This document shows, one piece after another, positions 1 through 8,271 of a stretch of DNA of 64,000 nt. The DNA is from Curvibacter sp. PD_MW3. GTDB taxonomy: Bacteria; Pseudomonadota; Gammaproteobacteria; Burkholderiales; Burkholderiaceae_C. A program made the translations under genes and the position numbers. The notes under the pieces were generated by a model that saw nothing but the letters and a program-made list of their open reading frames with translations, searched no databases and was not told the origin of the DNA. The stretch lies in assembly GCA_002633085.1 (NCBI GenBank), contig NSIV01000001.1, forward strand, positions 744,001 to 808,000. Reading direction: 5' to 3'. How positions within the stretch are numbered: position 1 is the first letter of the stretch; each line of letters opens with the position of its first letter.

Positions 1-137
1 TGATAGGCATGCGCCAGATGTTCTTGCAGCAGACGCAGCTTCAATGCATCCCATTCGGCGCGGGATTGGGTTTCGAGCGGCTCGTCCCAGTAGGTCTGAT
101 CGCTGGGGGGAGAAGGAAGATGCTGGACGTATGACAT
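1..137 (-). CDS. Phenylacetate-CoA ligase-like adenylating enzyme, N-terminal fragment (cut by window edge)
   Basis: Reading leftwards from the ATG at 135-137 gives about 45 residues beginning MSYVQHLPSPPSDQTYWDEP, followed by a stretch with LETQSRAEWDALKLRLLQEH. A YWD...ET.SR...L...L pattern is the usual N-terminus of the PaaK/phenylacetate-CoA ligase branch of the ANL superfamily, which activates aryl or acyl acids with ATP and CoA in the cytoplasm. The adenylation motifs lie outside the window, so the substrate cannot be inferred. No clear ribosome binding site precedes the ATG. An imperfect palindrome lies about 95 bp upstream. Confidence 0.65.
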   Translation of the reverse strand, partial: MSYVQHLPSPPSDQTYWDEPLETQSRAEWDALKLRLLQEHLAHAY

Positions 138-228
138 GGCGATGCGCGCGATTCCGGTGGTGGGAGCAACGGCTTGAACGTGGGCCGTTGAAAGAAAGAC
201 AGGCAGTCTATCGAGTCGGACTCGCATC

Positions 229-252
229 GCAAAAGAACAAATCGTTCTTTGC
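229..252. promoter_or_regulatory. Imperfect palindrome between paaK-like gene and desaturase
   Basis: GCAAAAGAAC and GTTCTTTGC face each other across a 5-nt spacer (one extra A in the left arm). It sits upstream of the partial ligase gene and beyond the desaturase terminator. It could be an operator for the ligase gene or a weak hairpin. No family of regulator can be assigned. Confidence 0.3.
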
Positions 253-265
253 TTATTCCAGCCGT

Positions 266-292
266 AAAAAAGCCCGCTCGAAGCGGGCTTTT
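266..292 (-). terminator. Rho-independent terminator of the desaturase gene
   Basis: On the minus strand AGCCCGCT and AGCGGGCT pair around a 3-nt loop and are followed by six T. It lies 24 bp beyond the desaturase stop codon. A-rich sequence on the other flank means it could also act on plus-strand transcripts. Confidence 0.85.
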
Positions 293-315
293 CAGATGCA
301 GGGACAGCGCGGCTA

Positions 316-1530
316 TCAGGCGCGTGCCGCGCGCAGCTTGCGCGAAAACTCCTGCAGCGCGGCAATGCCGCTTTCCTCGGCATGATGACACCAGGCCTGC
401 AGATTGACCAACAACTGCTCACGCGTGAGCGAGGTGTTGAGCCAGAGCTGGCGCAGTTCTTCGCGCATGGTCACCATCTTGTCGAGCACCGGCGAAGCGG
501 CGCGGGCCTTGGCCAACTCGGGCATGAGGGCCGCGGGTACCTTGTCGGCGTCGCGGTGCAGCCAACGGTTGGCGGCCTTGATGGCAGCGCTGTCGGCGCT
601 GCGGGCCTTCAGGGCGGTCACTTCCTGCTGGAAGGCGCGCTGCATGCCATGGGCGTAACCAGCCATGATTTCGTAGCGGTTGGCGATCAGGGCTTCGAGC
701 GTCTTCTCGTCTGCCACCGGCTTGATGTCGCCGAAAGCAAGTTTCGGCGGCGTCTTCTTGACCTTGGCCAGGCCGACCTTTTGCATCAGGCTGATGTAGA
801 CCCAACCGATGTCGAACTCATAGGGCTTGACCGAGAACTTGGCCGAGGTCGGGTAGGTGTGGTGGTTGTTGTGCAGTTCTTCACCGCCAATGATGATGCC
901 CCAGGGCGTCAGATTGGTGCTGGCGTCCGGCGCTTCGAAGTTGCGGTAACCCCAGTAGTGGCCCACGCCATTGACGACGCCCGCAGCCCAGAACGGAATC
1001 CACGCCATCTGGACAGCCCACACGGCCAGGCCGGCAGCACCGAACAGGGTCAGGTCGAGGATCATCATCAAGCCGACGCCCTGCCACGAATAACGGGTGT
1101 AGAGGTTCTTCTCGATCCAGTCGTTCGGCGTGCCATGGCCATAACGGTCCATGGTTTCCTTGTTCTTGGCTTCGGCGCGATAAAGCTCGGCACCTTCCAG
1201 GAACACCTTCTTGATGCCATACACATGCGGGCTGTGCGGGTCTTCGGCCTGCTCGCACTTGGCGTGGTGCTTGCGGTGGATGGAGGCCCACTCCTTGGTC
1301 ACCTGGCCGGTGGTCATCCAGAGCCAGAAGCGGAAGAAGTGCGATGCAATCGGGTGCAGGTCCAGCGCGCGGTGCGCCTGGTTGCGGTGCAGGAAGATGG
1401 TGACGCTGGCAATGGTCACGTGCGTCATGGCCAAGGTGAACAGAACGATCTGCCACCAAGCGAAATCCAACAGGCCATGGGCGAGCCACTCAATGGCCGC
1501 ATTCAGCACAGCCCAGTCAGGTAACAACAT
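316..1530 (-). CDS. Membrane fatty acid desaturase (delta-9 type, di-iron)
   Basis: A 404-residue integral membrane desaturase that introduces a double bond into acyl chains (acyl-CoA or acyl-lipid), adjusting membrane fluidity. All three histidine boxes that hold the di-iron centre are visible: HRNQAH at about residues 48-53, HRKHH at 85-89 and HNNHH at 220-224. Hydrophobic segments lie around residues 16-45, 64-75 and 150-190. The C-terminal third, after about residue 260, is hydrophilic and alpha-helical and goes beyond the usual ~300-residue core; such tails occur in proteobacterial homologues. Monocistronic with its own terminator downstream. Exact regiospecificity and acyl carrier are inference. 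Confidence 0.9.
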   Translation of the reverse strand: MLLPDWAVLNAAIEWLAHGLLDFAWWQIVLFTLAMTHVTIASVTIFLHRNQAHRALDLHPIASHFFRFWLWMTTGQVTKEWASIHRKHHAKCEQAEDPHSPHVYGIKKVFLEGAELYRAEAKNKETMDRYGHGTPNDWIEKNLYTRYSWQGVGLMMILDLTLFGAAGLAVWAVQMAWIPFWAAGVVNGVGHYWGYRNFEAPDASTNLTPWGIIIGGEELHNNHHTYPTSAKFSVKPYEFDIGWVYISLMQKVGLAKVKKTPPKLAFGDIKPVADEKTLEALIANRYEIMAGYAHGMQRAFQQEVTALKARSADSAAIKAANRWLHRDADKVPAALMPELAKARAASPVLDKMVTMREELRQLWLNTSLTREQLLVNLQAWCHHAEESGIAALQEFSRKLRAARA

Positions 1531-1564
1531 AGTCAGAGACTCTCAACGAAATGAATAGTAATAA

Positions 1565-1584
1565 GGGCAAGCGATTGCTTACCC
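1565..1584. promoter_or_regulatory. Inverted repeat upstream of desaturase
   Basis: GGGCAAGC and GCTTACCC are separated by GATT (one mismatch), 35-54 bp upstream of the desaturase start. The place suits an operator for a transcriptional regulator of unsaturated fatty acid synthesis, but no regulator gene is adjacent and the site is unassigned. Confidence 0.3.
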
Positions 1585-1670
1585 CCGTAGGCATGAATTT
1601 TAAAGGTTTCGCCCCGTTTTGACCATCCCTGGGCAGTTGCAGGTGAAAAACCTTAATTCAAGTCAGATGA

Positions 1671-2942
1671 TCACTTCTTTTGCCAAATTGCGGCAAAAAA
1701 GCCGTCCGTTTGATGCTTATGCGGCCACAGGCGCAGGTATTTCTGGCCGCTGTCGCCGCCACTGCACAGGCTGGCTGCATCGGCCACCTTCAGCTGGGCC
1801 AGCACCTCCCCGGCCTCCAGCGGCATGAACTCACTGTTGGCGGCCGAGAAGGCCTCGGCAATGGCCTCGTTTTCCTGCGGCAACACGCTGCAGGTCGCAT
1901 AGACCAGCCGGCCGCCGGACTTCAGCAAGCGCGCTGCGCTTTGCAGAATGGCTGCCTGCTTGACGGTCATCTCCTGCACCGCCTGCATGTTCTGGCGCCA
2001 CTTCAGGTCCGGGTTGCGCCGCAGTGTGCCAAGACCGGAGCACGGTGCATCCACCAGCACGCGGTCGAGCTTGCCGGCCAGGCGCTTGATGCGATCGTCG
2101 CGCTCATGGGCAATCGCTGCGGGGTGCACATTGGACAGGCCGCTGCGTGCCAGCCGCGGCTTCAAGGCCTCCAGCCGGTGCGCTGAGGTGTCAAAGGCAT
2201 AGAGCCGGCCGGTGCTGCGCATGGCTGCGCCAATGGCCAGGGTCTTGCCACCGGCACCAGCGCAGAAATCGGCCACCATCTCGCCGCGCTTGGCCTCCAG
2301 CAGCAAGGCCAGCAACTGCGAGCCTTCGTCCTGCACCTCGATGGCGCCGCGGGTGAAGGCATCAAGCTTGTTCAGGGGCGGCTTGCCGTCGATGCGCAGG
2401 CCCCAAGGCGAGTACGGCGTCGGCACCGCCTTGATGCCAGCCACCTGCAGTTCCTTCTGGATCGCCTCGCGCTTGGCCAGTTGGGTGTTGACGCGCAGGT
2501 CCAGCCCGGCGCCCAGGTTGAGGCTGTCGACCAGCGGCCAGAAGCCGTCACCCAACTGCTCCTTGAGCGGCTGCACCAGCCAGTCGGGCAGGTTGTGGCG
2601 ATGCCGGTCCATCAGCTCTTCCGGTTTGACCTGGTCGCACTGGTCGAGCCATTGTTTTTCCTGGTCGGTCAGCGCGCTCTTGAGGAAATCGCGTGGACCG
2701 TAGAAGCCGAGGATGGCCAAACGACGCTCCTTCGGGCCACTGCCCGAGAGCGCCAGCTGGTCGAACAACAGTTTCTTGCGCAAGACGGTGTAGACGGTTT
2801 CGGCCAGCGTGGCGCGCTCGCGCGGGCCGAGGCCGCGGTTGTCGCGGAAAAAGCGCGACACGATGGCGTCGGCTGGATGATCGAATTTGAGGGTGAGCCG
2901 GACGAGCTCGGTACAGACGTCCAACAGGGCTTTAGGGTGCAT
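1671..2942 (-). CDS. RsmB/NOP-family rRNA (cytosine-C5) methyltransferase
   Basis: 423 residues. The C-terminal half is a SAM-dependent RNA m5C methyltransferase: SAM-binding loop DFCAGAGGKTLA, motif IV DAPCSGLGTLRRNPD and motif VI YATCSVLPQENE, which supply the two catalytic cysteines. The N-terminal ~140 residues are helical and only loosely NusB-like. The family modifies rRNA; E. coli RsmB methylates C967 of 16S rRNA, but this protein may have another target. I chose the ATG at 2942 (MHPKALLDV), since the longer frame runs into the divergent DUF1653 gene. A GACAAT hexamer ends 8 nt before the ATG, so the mRNA may be leaderless. Confidence 0.85.
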   Translation of the reverse strand: MHPKALLDVCTELVRLTLKFDHPADAIVSRFFRDNRGLGPRERATLAETVYTVLRKKLLFDQLALSGSGPKERRLAILGFYGPRDFLKSALTDQEKQWLDQCDQVKPEELMDRHRHNLPDWLVQPLKEQLGDGFWPLVDSLNLGAGLDLRVNTQLAKREAIQKELQVAGIKAVPTPYSPWGLRIDGKPPLNKLDAFTRGAIEVQDEGSQLLALLLEAKRGEMVADFCAGAGGKTLAIGAAMRSTGRLYAFDTSAHRLEALKPRLARSGLSNVHPAAIAHERDDRIKRLAGKLDRVLVDAPCSGLGTLRRNPDLKWRQNMQAVQEMTVKQAAILQSAARLLKSGGRLVYATCSVLPQENEAIAEAFSAANSEFMPLEAGEVLAQLKVADAASLCSGGDSGQKYLRLWPHKHQTDGFFAAIWQKK

Positions 2943-2958
2943 AGGGGAGAATTGTCCC
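2943..2958. promoter_or_regulatory. 16-bp divergent promoter with overlapping -10 hexamers
   Basis: Only 16 bp separate the start codons of the methyltransferase (minus) and DUF1653 (plus). The interval holds GAGAAT (2947-2952) reading right and GACAAT (complement of 2951-2956) reading left, each 6-8 nt from a start codon. This leaves no room for 5' leaders; -35 elements would lie inside the opposing gene. Confidence 0.45.
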
Positions 2959-3234
2959 ATGCTTGAGGAAAAACTCCCCCCTTTGATCGAAACCCGGCCC
3001 GGCATCTATCGCCACTACAAGAACCTGATGTACGAGGTGCTGGGCACGGTGCGCCACAGCGAAACGCTGGAGCCAATGACGCTGTACCGTGCGCTCTATG
3101 GCGAGCGCGGCCTCTGGGTGCGGCCGGCGGTCATGTTCGAAGAAGAGGTGGTGATCGACGGTGTGCGACAGCCGCGCTTTGCCTGGGTTTCAGAACAAAA
3201 TCCGCAACAAGCCCCCGATCAATCTGCGCACTAA
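2959..3234 (+). CDS. DUF1653 family protein
   Basis: A 91-residue soluble protein with the DUF1653 pattern: GIYRHYKNLMYEVLGTVRHS, then a conserved E..V.YRALYG, and WVRPAVMFEEEV near the C-terminus. Small single-domain members of this family are widespread and have no established biochemical role. The start at 2959 is the only one that does not read back through the methyltransferase gene. The gene ends 4 bp before the purN stop on the opposite strand. No signal peptide or membrane segment is seen. Confidence 0.8.
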   Translation: MLEEKLPPLIETRPGIYRHYKNLMYEVLGTVRHSETLEPMTLYRALYGERGLWVRPAVMFEEEVVIDGVRQPRFAWVSEQNPQQAPDQSAH

Positions 3235-3238
3235 GCTA

Positions 3239-3817
3239 TTATTTTTGTAGCAACTCAGCCACGACGCGTGGGTAAATCAGATGCTCCTGCGTCAGCACGC
3301 GCGCAGCCAGCGTGTGCTCGTCATCGTCCGGCAGCACCGGCACCACGGCCTGGGCCAGGATCTGGCCATGGTCCAGTTCGGCCGTCACCTGGTGCACCGT
3401 GGCACCGGCGAACTTGCAGCCGGCTTCAATCGCTCGCCGGTGCGTGTACAGGCCCGGGAATGCCGGCAGCAACGAAGGATGGATATTGAGCAGCCGACCT
3501 TCGTAGTGACTGACGAAACCGGGCGTCAGGATGCGCATGAAACCGGCCAGTACCACCAGCGCAGGCTCAAAACGATCGATCGCCGCCATCAGCGCCGCAT
3601 CAAACGCTTCGCGTGACGCAAAACCCTTGTGATCCAGCACCTCGGTGGCAATGCCCTTGTCGCGCGCAAAGACCAGCCCCTTGGCATCAGCCTTGTTGCT
3701 GATGACAGCCGCCACTCGCGCATCGAATTTGTCTTGCCAGCGCTCGCGCTCGGCGGCCTTGACGATGGCCGCCATATTGGAGCCGCCGCCGGAAATCAGG
3801 ATGACGATGTTTTTCAT
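3239..3817 (-). CDS. purN: Phosphoribosylglycinamide formyltransferase (10-formyl-THF dependent)
   Basis: 192 residues, the usual length. PurN transfers a formyl group from 10-formyltetrahydrofolate to GAR, the third step of purine synthesis. Visible are the N-terminal nucleotide loop ILISGGGSNM, the active-site signature NIHPSLLPAFPGLYTH (Asn and His) and the catalytic aspartate segment HQVTAELDHGQI. The start at 3817 (MKNIVIL) fits the family; the longer frame adds a tail made by intergenic sequence. It converges on the DUF1653 gene. A formate-dependent alternative, purT, is encoded at 43980-45119, so both routes for this step are in the window. Confidence 0.95.
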   Translation of the reverse strand: MKNIVILISGGGSNMAAIVKAAERERWQDKFDARVAAVISNKADAKGLVFARDKGIATEVLDHKGFASREAFDAALMAAIDRFEPALVVLAGFMRILTPGFVSHYEGRLLNIHPSLLPAFPGLYTHRRAIEAGCKFAGATVHQVTAELDHGQILAQAVVPVLPDDDEHTLAARVLTQEHLIYPRVVAELLQK

Positions 3818-3901
3818 TTCTTGCTTCTGAGCCAGACCGGATTGTGCACGGCCAAACACCCCGACTGCAAAAATGCAGAGCGGGGAACGCCGTGGGGCCG
3901 G

Positions 3902-3956
3902 CTCAGGGGAAGCCTATTTCAGGCTTGTCGCGGTTTGGACAGTGAGAGGCGAACGA
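3902..3956. repeat. Degenerate REP-like intergenic repeat
   Basis: Contains a hairpin AAGCCT-N5-AGGCTT (3910-3926) followed by CTTGTCGCGGTTTGGACAGT and a GAACGATCG end. It resembles a decayed copy of the widespread CTTCGACAAGCTCAG...CGAACG repeat; a clearer pair is at 11190-11263. It lies in the 200-bp gap between purN and the acyl-CoA dehydrogenase. Confidence 0.45.
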
Positions 3957-4018
3957 TCGTGCTAAAAACACAGGCTTGCGCTTGCGAAAATGAATACGCA
4001 GCCTGTTTGGAGACATCT

Positions 4019-5200
4019 ATGGATTTGGCATTCACCCCTGACGAACAGAAATTCCGCGAGGAGATCCGCGCCTGGGTGCGCGAGAACCTGCCGGCCGACA
4101 TTGCCCACAAGGTGCACAACGCCCTGCACCTGACCCGCGACGATATGCAGCGCTGGGCCAAGATCCTGGGCAAGAAGGGCTGGCTCGGCTGGGGCTGGCC
4201 CAAGCAGTTCGGCGGCCCGGGCTGGAACGCGGTGCAAAAGCACCTGTTCGAAGAAGAATGTGCCCTGGCCGGCGCGCCGCGCGTGGTGCCCTTCGGGCCG
4301 GTGATGGTGGCCCCCGTCATCATGGCTTTCGGCAGCCCGGAGCAGCAGCAGCGCTTCCTACCTGGCATCGCCAGCGGCGAAGTCTGGTGGAGCCAGGGCT
4401 ACAGCGAACCGGGCTCCGGTTCCGACCTGGCCAGTGTCAAGACCCGCGCCGAACGCAAGGGCGACAAGTACATCGTCAACGGCCAGAAAACCTGGACCAC
4501 CTTGGGCCAGTACGGCGAATGGATCTTCTGCCTGGTGCGCACCAGCACCGAAGGCAAGCCGCAGACCGGCATTTCCTTCCTGTTGATCGACATGAAGTCG
4601 CCCGGCGTGACGGTGCGTCCGATCAAGCTGCTCGACGGCGAGTGTGAAGTCAACGAGGTGTTCTTCGACAACGTCGAAGTGCCGGCCGAGAACCTGATCG
4701 GTGAAGAGAACAAGGGCTGGACCTATGCCAAGCACCTGCTCAGCCACGAGCGCACCAACATTGCGGATGTCAACCGTGCCAAACGCGAACTGGAACGCTT
4801 GAAGCGCATCGCCAAGGCCGAAGGCGTCTATGACGACGTGCGCTTCCGCGACGAGATCGCCAAGCTGGAAGTGGATGTGGTGGCGCTGGAGATGCTGGTG
4901 CTGCGTGTGCTCAGCGCCGAGAAGTCGGGCAAGAACTCGCTCGACATCGCCGGCCTGCTCAAGATCCGCGGCAGCGAGATCCAGCAGCGCTACGCCGAAC
5001 TCATGATGCTGGCGGCCGGTCCCTACGCTGTGCCGCTGATCCGCGAGGCGATGGAAGCCGGCTGGCAGGGTGACTACCCGGGCGGCCTGCTGGCCAACGC
5101 GCCGCTAGCCTCGACCTACTTCAACATGCGCAAGACCACCATCTACGGCGGCAGCAATGAAGTGCAACGCAACATCGTCGCGCAGACGATTCTCGGCTGA
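4019..5200 (+). CDS. Acyl-CoA dehydrogenase, PimC-like large subunit
   Basis: 393 residues, the full length of an FAD-dependent acyl-CoA dehydrogenase, which oxidises an acyl-CoA to the 2,3-enoyl-CoA and passes electrons to ETF. The sequence resembles, by recollection, the large subunit of pimeloyl-CoA dehydrogenase (PimC): HLT...M..W..IL.KKGW, WWSQGYSEPGSGSDLASVKT, NGQKTWTTL, and C-terminal TTIYGGSNEVQRNI. The ATG at 4019 is preceded by GGAGA at a good spacing. The second subunit follows after 24 bp. A Glu base is not obvious in one subunit alone, as expected if the enzyme is a heteromer. Pimeloyl-CoA as substrate is inference; other dicarboxyl- or medium-chain acyl-CoAs are possible. Confidence 0.85.
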   Translation: MDLAFTPDEQKFREEIRAWVRENLPADIAHKVHNALHLTRDDMQRWAKILGKKGWLGWGWPKQFGGPGWNAVQKHLFEEECALAGAPRVVPFGPVMVAPVIMAFGSPEQQQRFLPGIASGEVWWSQGYSEPGSGSDLASVKTRAERKGDKYIVNGQKTWTTLGQYGEWIFCLVRTSTEGKPQTGISFLLIDMKSPGVTVRPIKLLDGECEVNEVFFDNVEVPAENLIGEENKGWTYAKHLLSHERTNIADVNRAKRELERLKRIAKAEGVYDDVRFRDEIAKLEVDVVALEMLVLRVLSAEKSGKNSLDIAGLLKIRGSEIQQRYAELMMLAAGPYAVPLIREAMEAGWQGDYPGGLLANAPLASTYFNMRKTTIYGGSNEVQRNIVAQTILG

Positions 5201-5224
5201 TCGCAGCAGGAACAGGAGAACAAC

Positions 5225-6340
5225 ATGGATTTCGATTTCACCGACGACCAGCAGCAACTGCGTGACGCCGTGCACAAATGGGTGGAGAAGGGCTACAGCT
5301 TTGAGCGCCGCCGTGCCACGGAAGCGGCCGGCGGCTTCTCGCGCGAGGCCTTCAATGAACTGGCCGAACTGGGCCTGTGCGGCCTTTACATCCCGGAAGA
5401 TGACGGCGGCCTCGGCATGGGCCCGATCGAAGGCATGGTGGTGATGGAGGAGCTGGGGCGCGGTATCGTGCTCGAACCGCTGGCACATAGCTTGATCGCC
5501 GGCGGCGTGCTCGCCGGCTATGCGGGTGCCGAACTCAAGGCCGCCTGGCTGCCGCGCATCGCCTCAGGCGAGGCACTGGTGGTGCTGGCACAGCAGGAAC
5601 GCCGTGCACGCTACCGCCTCGATGTGTGCGATGCCAAGGCGACCCAGGCGGCGACGGGCTGGACCGTCTCCGGCACCAAGAACGTGGTGCCGGCCGGTGA
5701 CCAGGCCGATGCCTTCCTGGTGCCCGCCACCGCAAACGGCAAGATGGCCTTGTTCCTGGTCGAGCGCACGGCCACCGGTGTGGCCACCCGCGGCTACGGC
5801 ACGCAGGACGGCGGCCGTGCGGCCGACGTGGTGCTGGCCAACGCGCCGGCGCAACTCGTCACATTGGACGGCCTGACGGCGCTGGAGCACGCCGTGGACA
5901 TCGGCATTGCCGCCACCTGTGCCGAAGCCGTTGGCGTGATGGACCAGACCCTGGCCGTGACACTGGAATACATGAACACGCGCAAGCAGTTCGGCGTGGC
6001 GATTGCCAGCTTCCAGGCGCTGCGCCACCGCGCGGCCGACATGAAGATGCAGCTGGAACTGGCGCGGTCCATGAGCTATTACGCCAGCCTCAAGCTCAAT
6101 GCCCCGGCGGAAGAGCGCCGCCGCGCCATGGCACGCGCCAAGTACCAGTTGGGTCAGTCGATGCGCTTCGTTGGCCAGCAGGCGGTGCAGCTACACGGCG
6201 GCATCGGCGTGACCGACGAGTACATCGTCAGCCACTACTTCAAGAAGCTGACACAACTGGAAATGACCTTCGGCGACAGCCTGTACCAGCTGGGCGAAGT
6301 GTCGACGCGCATGCAGGAGACGGCCGGCGTGTTTGCCTGA
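5225..6340 (+). CDS. Acyl-CoA dehydrogenase, PimD-like small subunit
   Basis: 371 residues with an AGGAGAACAAC ribosome binding site. It begins MDFDFTDDQQQLRDAVHKWV and is diverged from the usual acyl-CoA dehydrogenase in the middle domain, lacking the typical SEPGSGSD loop (QQERRARYRL is found there). The C-terminal domain keeps RKQFGVAIASFQALRHRAAD and HGGIGVTDEY. This pattern matches the partner subunit PimD in heteromeric pimeloyl-CoA dehydrogenases. It probably works only together with the upstream subunit. A strong bidirectional terminator follows at once. Confidence 0.85.
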   Translation: MDFDFTDDQQQLRDAVHKWVEKGYSFERRRATEAAGGFSREAFNELAELGLCGLYIPEDDGGLGMGPIEGMVVMEELGRGIVLEPLAHSLIAGGVLAGYAGAELKAAWLPRIASGEALVVLAQQERRARYRLDVCDAKATQAATGWTVSGTKNVVPAGDQADAFLVPATANGKMALFLVERTATGVATRGYGTQDGGRAADVVLANAPAQLVTLDGLTALEHAVDIGIAATCAEAVGVMDQTLAVTLEYMNTRKQFGVAIASFQALRHRAADMKMQLELARSMSYYASLKLNAPAEERRRAMARAKYQLGQSMRFVGQQAVQLHGGIGVTDEYIVSHYFKKLTQLEMTFGDSLYQLGEVSTRMQETAGVFA

Positions 6341-6361
6341 CACACAGCTGCTCCGGCAAAT

Positions 6362-6396
6362 AAAAAGCCCGCCAGCAACACGCTGGCGGGCTTTTT
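6362..6396. terminator. Bidirectional terminator between acyl-CoA dehydrogenase and TRAP operons
   Basis: A perfect 15-bp inverted repeat (AAAAAGCCCGCCAGC and its complement) with a 5-nt loop. A-run and T-run on opposite flanks let it stop transcripts from both converging operons. Confidence 0.93.
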
Positions 6397-6411
6397 CATT
6401 TCACCAGCGGC

Positions 6412-7695
6412 TCAAAAGCCCAGGGTATGCGGCAGCCAGGTCGAGATGGCCGGCACAAAGGTCAACAAGACCAGCACCACGAAGTGGGCCAACAGGAACG
6501 GCGGCAACTCGCGCGTGAGTTCCGCCATCGACACCCGGGTGGACACGGCCGTGACGAACAGCAGGCCGCCAACCGGCGGCGTGATCATGCCCAGCGTGAG
6601 GTTAACGATCACCACCATGGCAAAGTGGGTCGGGTCGATGCCCAGGGTGGCGGCAATCGGCGCCAGGATTGGCACCAGGATCATCACACCTGGCAGCGGC
6701 TCCATGAAGATGCCGAAGATCAGCAGCAGGATGTTGACGGCGATCAGGAAGGTCACCGGCGACAGGTTCCAGCTCACGATGGCTTGCGACACCTGCTGCG
6801 GCACGCCTTCAACCGTCAGCACCCAGGCGAAGGCTGCCGAGGTGGCCATCACCAGCAGCACGGAGGCCGTCAGCAGTGCCGAGCGCGCGGCAATCGCCGG
6901 CAGCGCCTTCCATTCCAGCGTGCGGTAGATCCACTTGCCGCACACCAGTGCGTAGAACACCGCGACCACCGAGGCCTCCGTCGGCGTGAAGATGCCGAAA
7001 CGGATGCCGACCAGGATCAGCACGATCAGCATCAGCGCCGGGATGGCCTTGATGCTGTTGACGAGCATCTCACGTGCCGAGGGGCGCGGTTGGGTGGAGC
7101 GGTAGTCGCGCTGGGTACAGACGCGCCAGTTGACAAAGGCCATGGCCAGCGCAATCAGGAGACCCGGCAGAAAACCGGCCATGAACAGCCCGCCGACCGA
7201 GACCTGCTCGTCCTGCATGGCGTAGATGATCATGCTGATGGACGGCGGGATGATGGGGCCAACGATGGCGGTGCTGGAGGTGAGCGCTGCCGCATAGGCA
7301 CGCGAGTAGCCCGCCTTCTCCATCATCTTGACCATCATGGAGCCGGGGCCGGCGGCGTCGGCCAGTGCCGAGCCGGAAATGCCTGAGAACAGCGTCAGCG
7401 ACAGCACGTTGGCGTAACCCAGCCCGCCGCGCAGATGGCCGACGAACTGGGCCGCAAAACGCAGCAGCACGGCGGTCAGTGCACCACCCGACATGAGTTC
7501 GGCCGCCAGGATGAAAAACGGCACCGCCATCAGCGGAAAGCTGTCGATGCCGGTGAACATCTCCTTGAAGACCACGAGTTGCGGGTAGCGTCCGCCGACA
7601 AAAACCGCCAGTGCGGCCGACATGGCCAGCGCAAAGGCCACGGGAAAACCCAGCGCCATCAGCACGACAGCGGCAATGAAAAGAGTGAGTGTCAT
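6412..7695 (-). CDS. TRAP transporter large permease, DctM type
   Basis: 427 residues, almost wholly hydrophobic with about a dozen membrane segments. Family marks are the N-terminal ALGFPVAFALAMSAA, PLMAVPFFILAAELMSGG, SGSALADAAGPGSMM, and later IIPPSISMIIY and GMITPPVGGLLF. DctM is the sodium-driven translocation subunit in the inner membrane and works with DctQ and the periplasmic binder DctP, encoded directly upstream. RBS AAGGG precedes the ATG. The substrate is likely an organic acid; the nearby PimCD-like genes make a dicarboxylate or fatty acid conceivable, but this is inference. The gene ends just inside the shared terminator. Confidence 0.93.
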   Translation of the reverse strand: MTLTLFIAAVVLMALGFPVAFALAMSAALAVFVGGRYPQLVVFKEMFTGIDSFPLMAVPFFILAAELMSGGALTAVLLRFAAQFVGHLRGGLGYANVLSLTLFSGISGSALADAAGPGSMMVKMMEKAGYSRAYAAALTSSTAIVGPIIPPSISMIIYAMQDEQVSVGGLFMAGFLPGLLIALAMAFVNWRVCTQRDYRSTQPRPSAREMLVNSIKAIPALMLIVLILVGIRFGIFTPTEASVVAVFYALVCGKWIYRTLEWKALPAIAARSALLTASVLLVMATSAAFAWVLTVEGVPQQVSQAIVSWNLSPVTFLIAVNILLLIFGIFMEPLPGVMILVPILAPIAATLGIDPTHFAMVVIVNLTLGMITPPVGGLLFVTAVSTRVSMAELTRELPPFLLAHFVVLVLLTFVPAISTWLPHTLGF

Positions 7696-7715
7696 GGAAT
7701 GTCTGCCCTTGCGTA

Positions 7716-8231
7716 TCAGAGCGAGGCCGCGGATTCGGCATCCATCTCGCCGGACTCGATGTAGCTGCCATCAGCGATGTAGCCGCGTACGACGAACAGC
7801 AGATGCACGAACATCAGCAGAAAACCCACCGGCATGGCGGCATAGATGAAGGAGATCGGGATGTCGGTGGCGGCCGTGGTCTGGAAACGCGTCGCCCAGA
7901 CATAAAGAATCGAGAAATGGGTCATCACCAGACAGAAGATGCCGATGCCCACCACCACCACAGTGCGCAGCAGGCGAGCAACCGGCGTGCTCACCGCCTG
8001 GTGCAGGTTGTCGATCGCCACATGACCACCAAAGCGCAACACCAGCCCGGCGCCGAGAAAGGTGCCCCAGATCATCAGATGCCGTGCCACCTCCTCGGCC
8101 CAAACGATCGAATCACCGGTGGTGTAACGCAACACCACATTGGCAAAAACGATGCAGGCCATGGCCAGCAACAGCAGGATCAGCAGCCAGCGGTTGCTGG
8201 CCACCAGGATGCGCTCGATGCGATTCAACAT
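7716..8231 (-). CDS. TRAP transporter small permease, DctQ type
   Basis: 171 residues with four predicted membrane helices (about 10-30, 45-65, 90-112 and 130-152). VVLRYTTGDSIVWAEEVARH is the DctQ signature region, with the conserved RY and W.EE. It is the small membrane partner of DctM, 20 bp upstream of it. The C-terminal ~15 residues are polar. The start ATG at 8231 is the first in frame; no strong Shine-Dalgarno is seen. Confidence 0.9.
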   Translation of the reverse strand: MLNRIERILVASNRWLLILLLLAMACIVFANVVLRYTTGDSIVWAEEVARHLMIWGTFLGAGLVLRFGGHVAIDNLHQAVSTPVARLLRTVVVVGIGIFCLVMTHFSILYVWATRFQTTAATDIPISFIYAAMPVGFLLMFVHLLFVVRGYIADGSYIESGEMDAESAASL

Positions 8232-8271
8232 AGTCAGAAACGATACCGAAAGTGTCGGTCCGTGAGGGTTT

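Noticed and set aside
382..1524. Long plus-strand open frame opposite the desaturase gene
   Set aside because: High-GC antisense shadow: composition is that of a reverse frame, and the minus strand holds all three desaturase His boxes.
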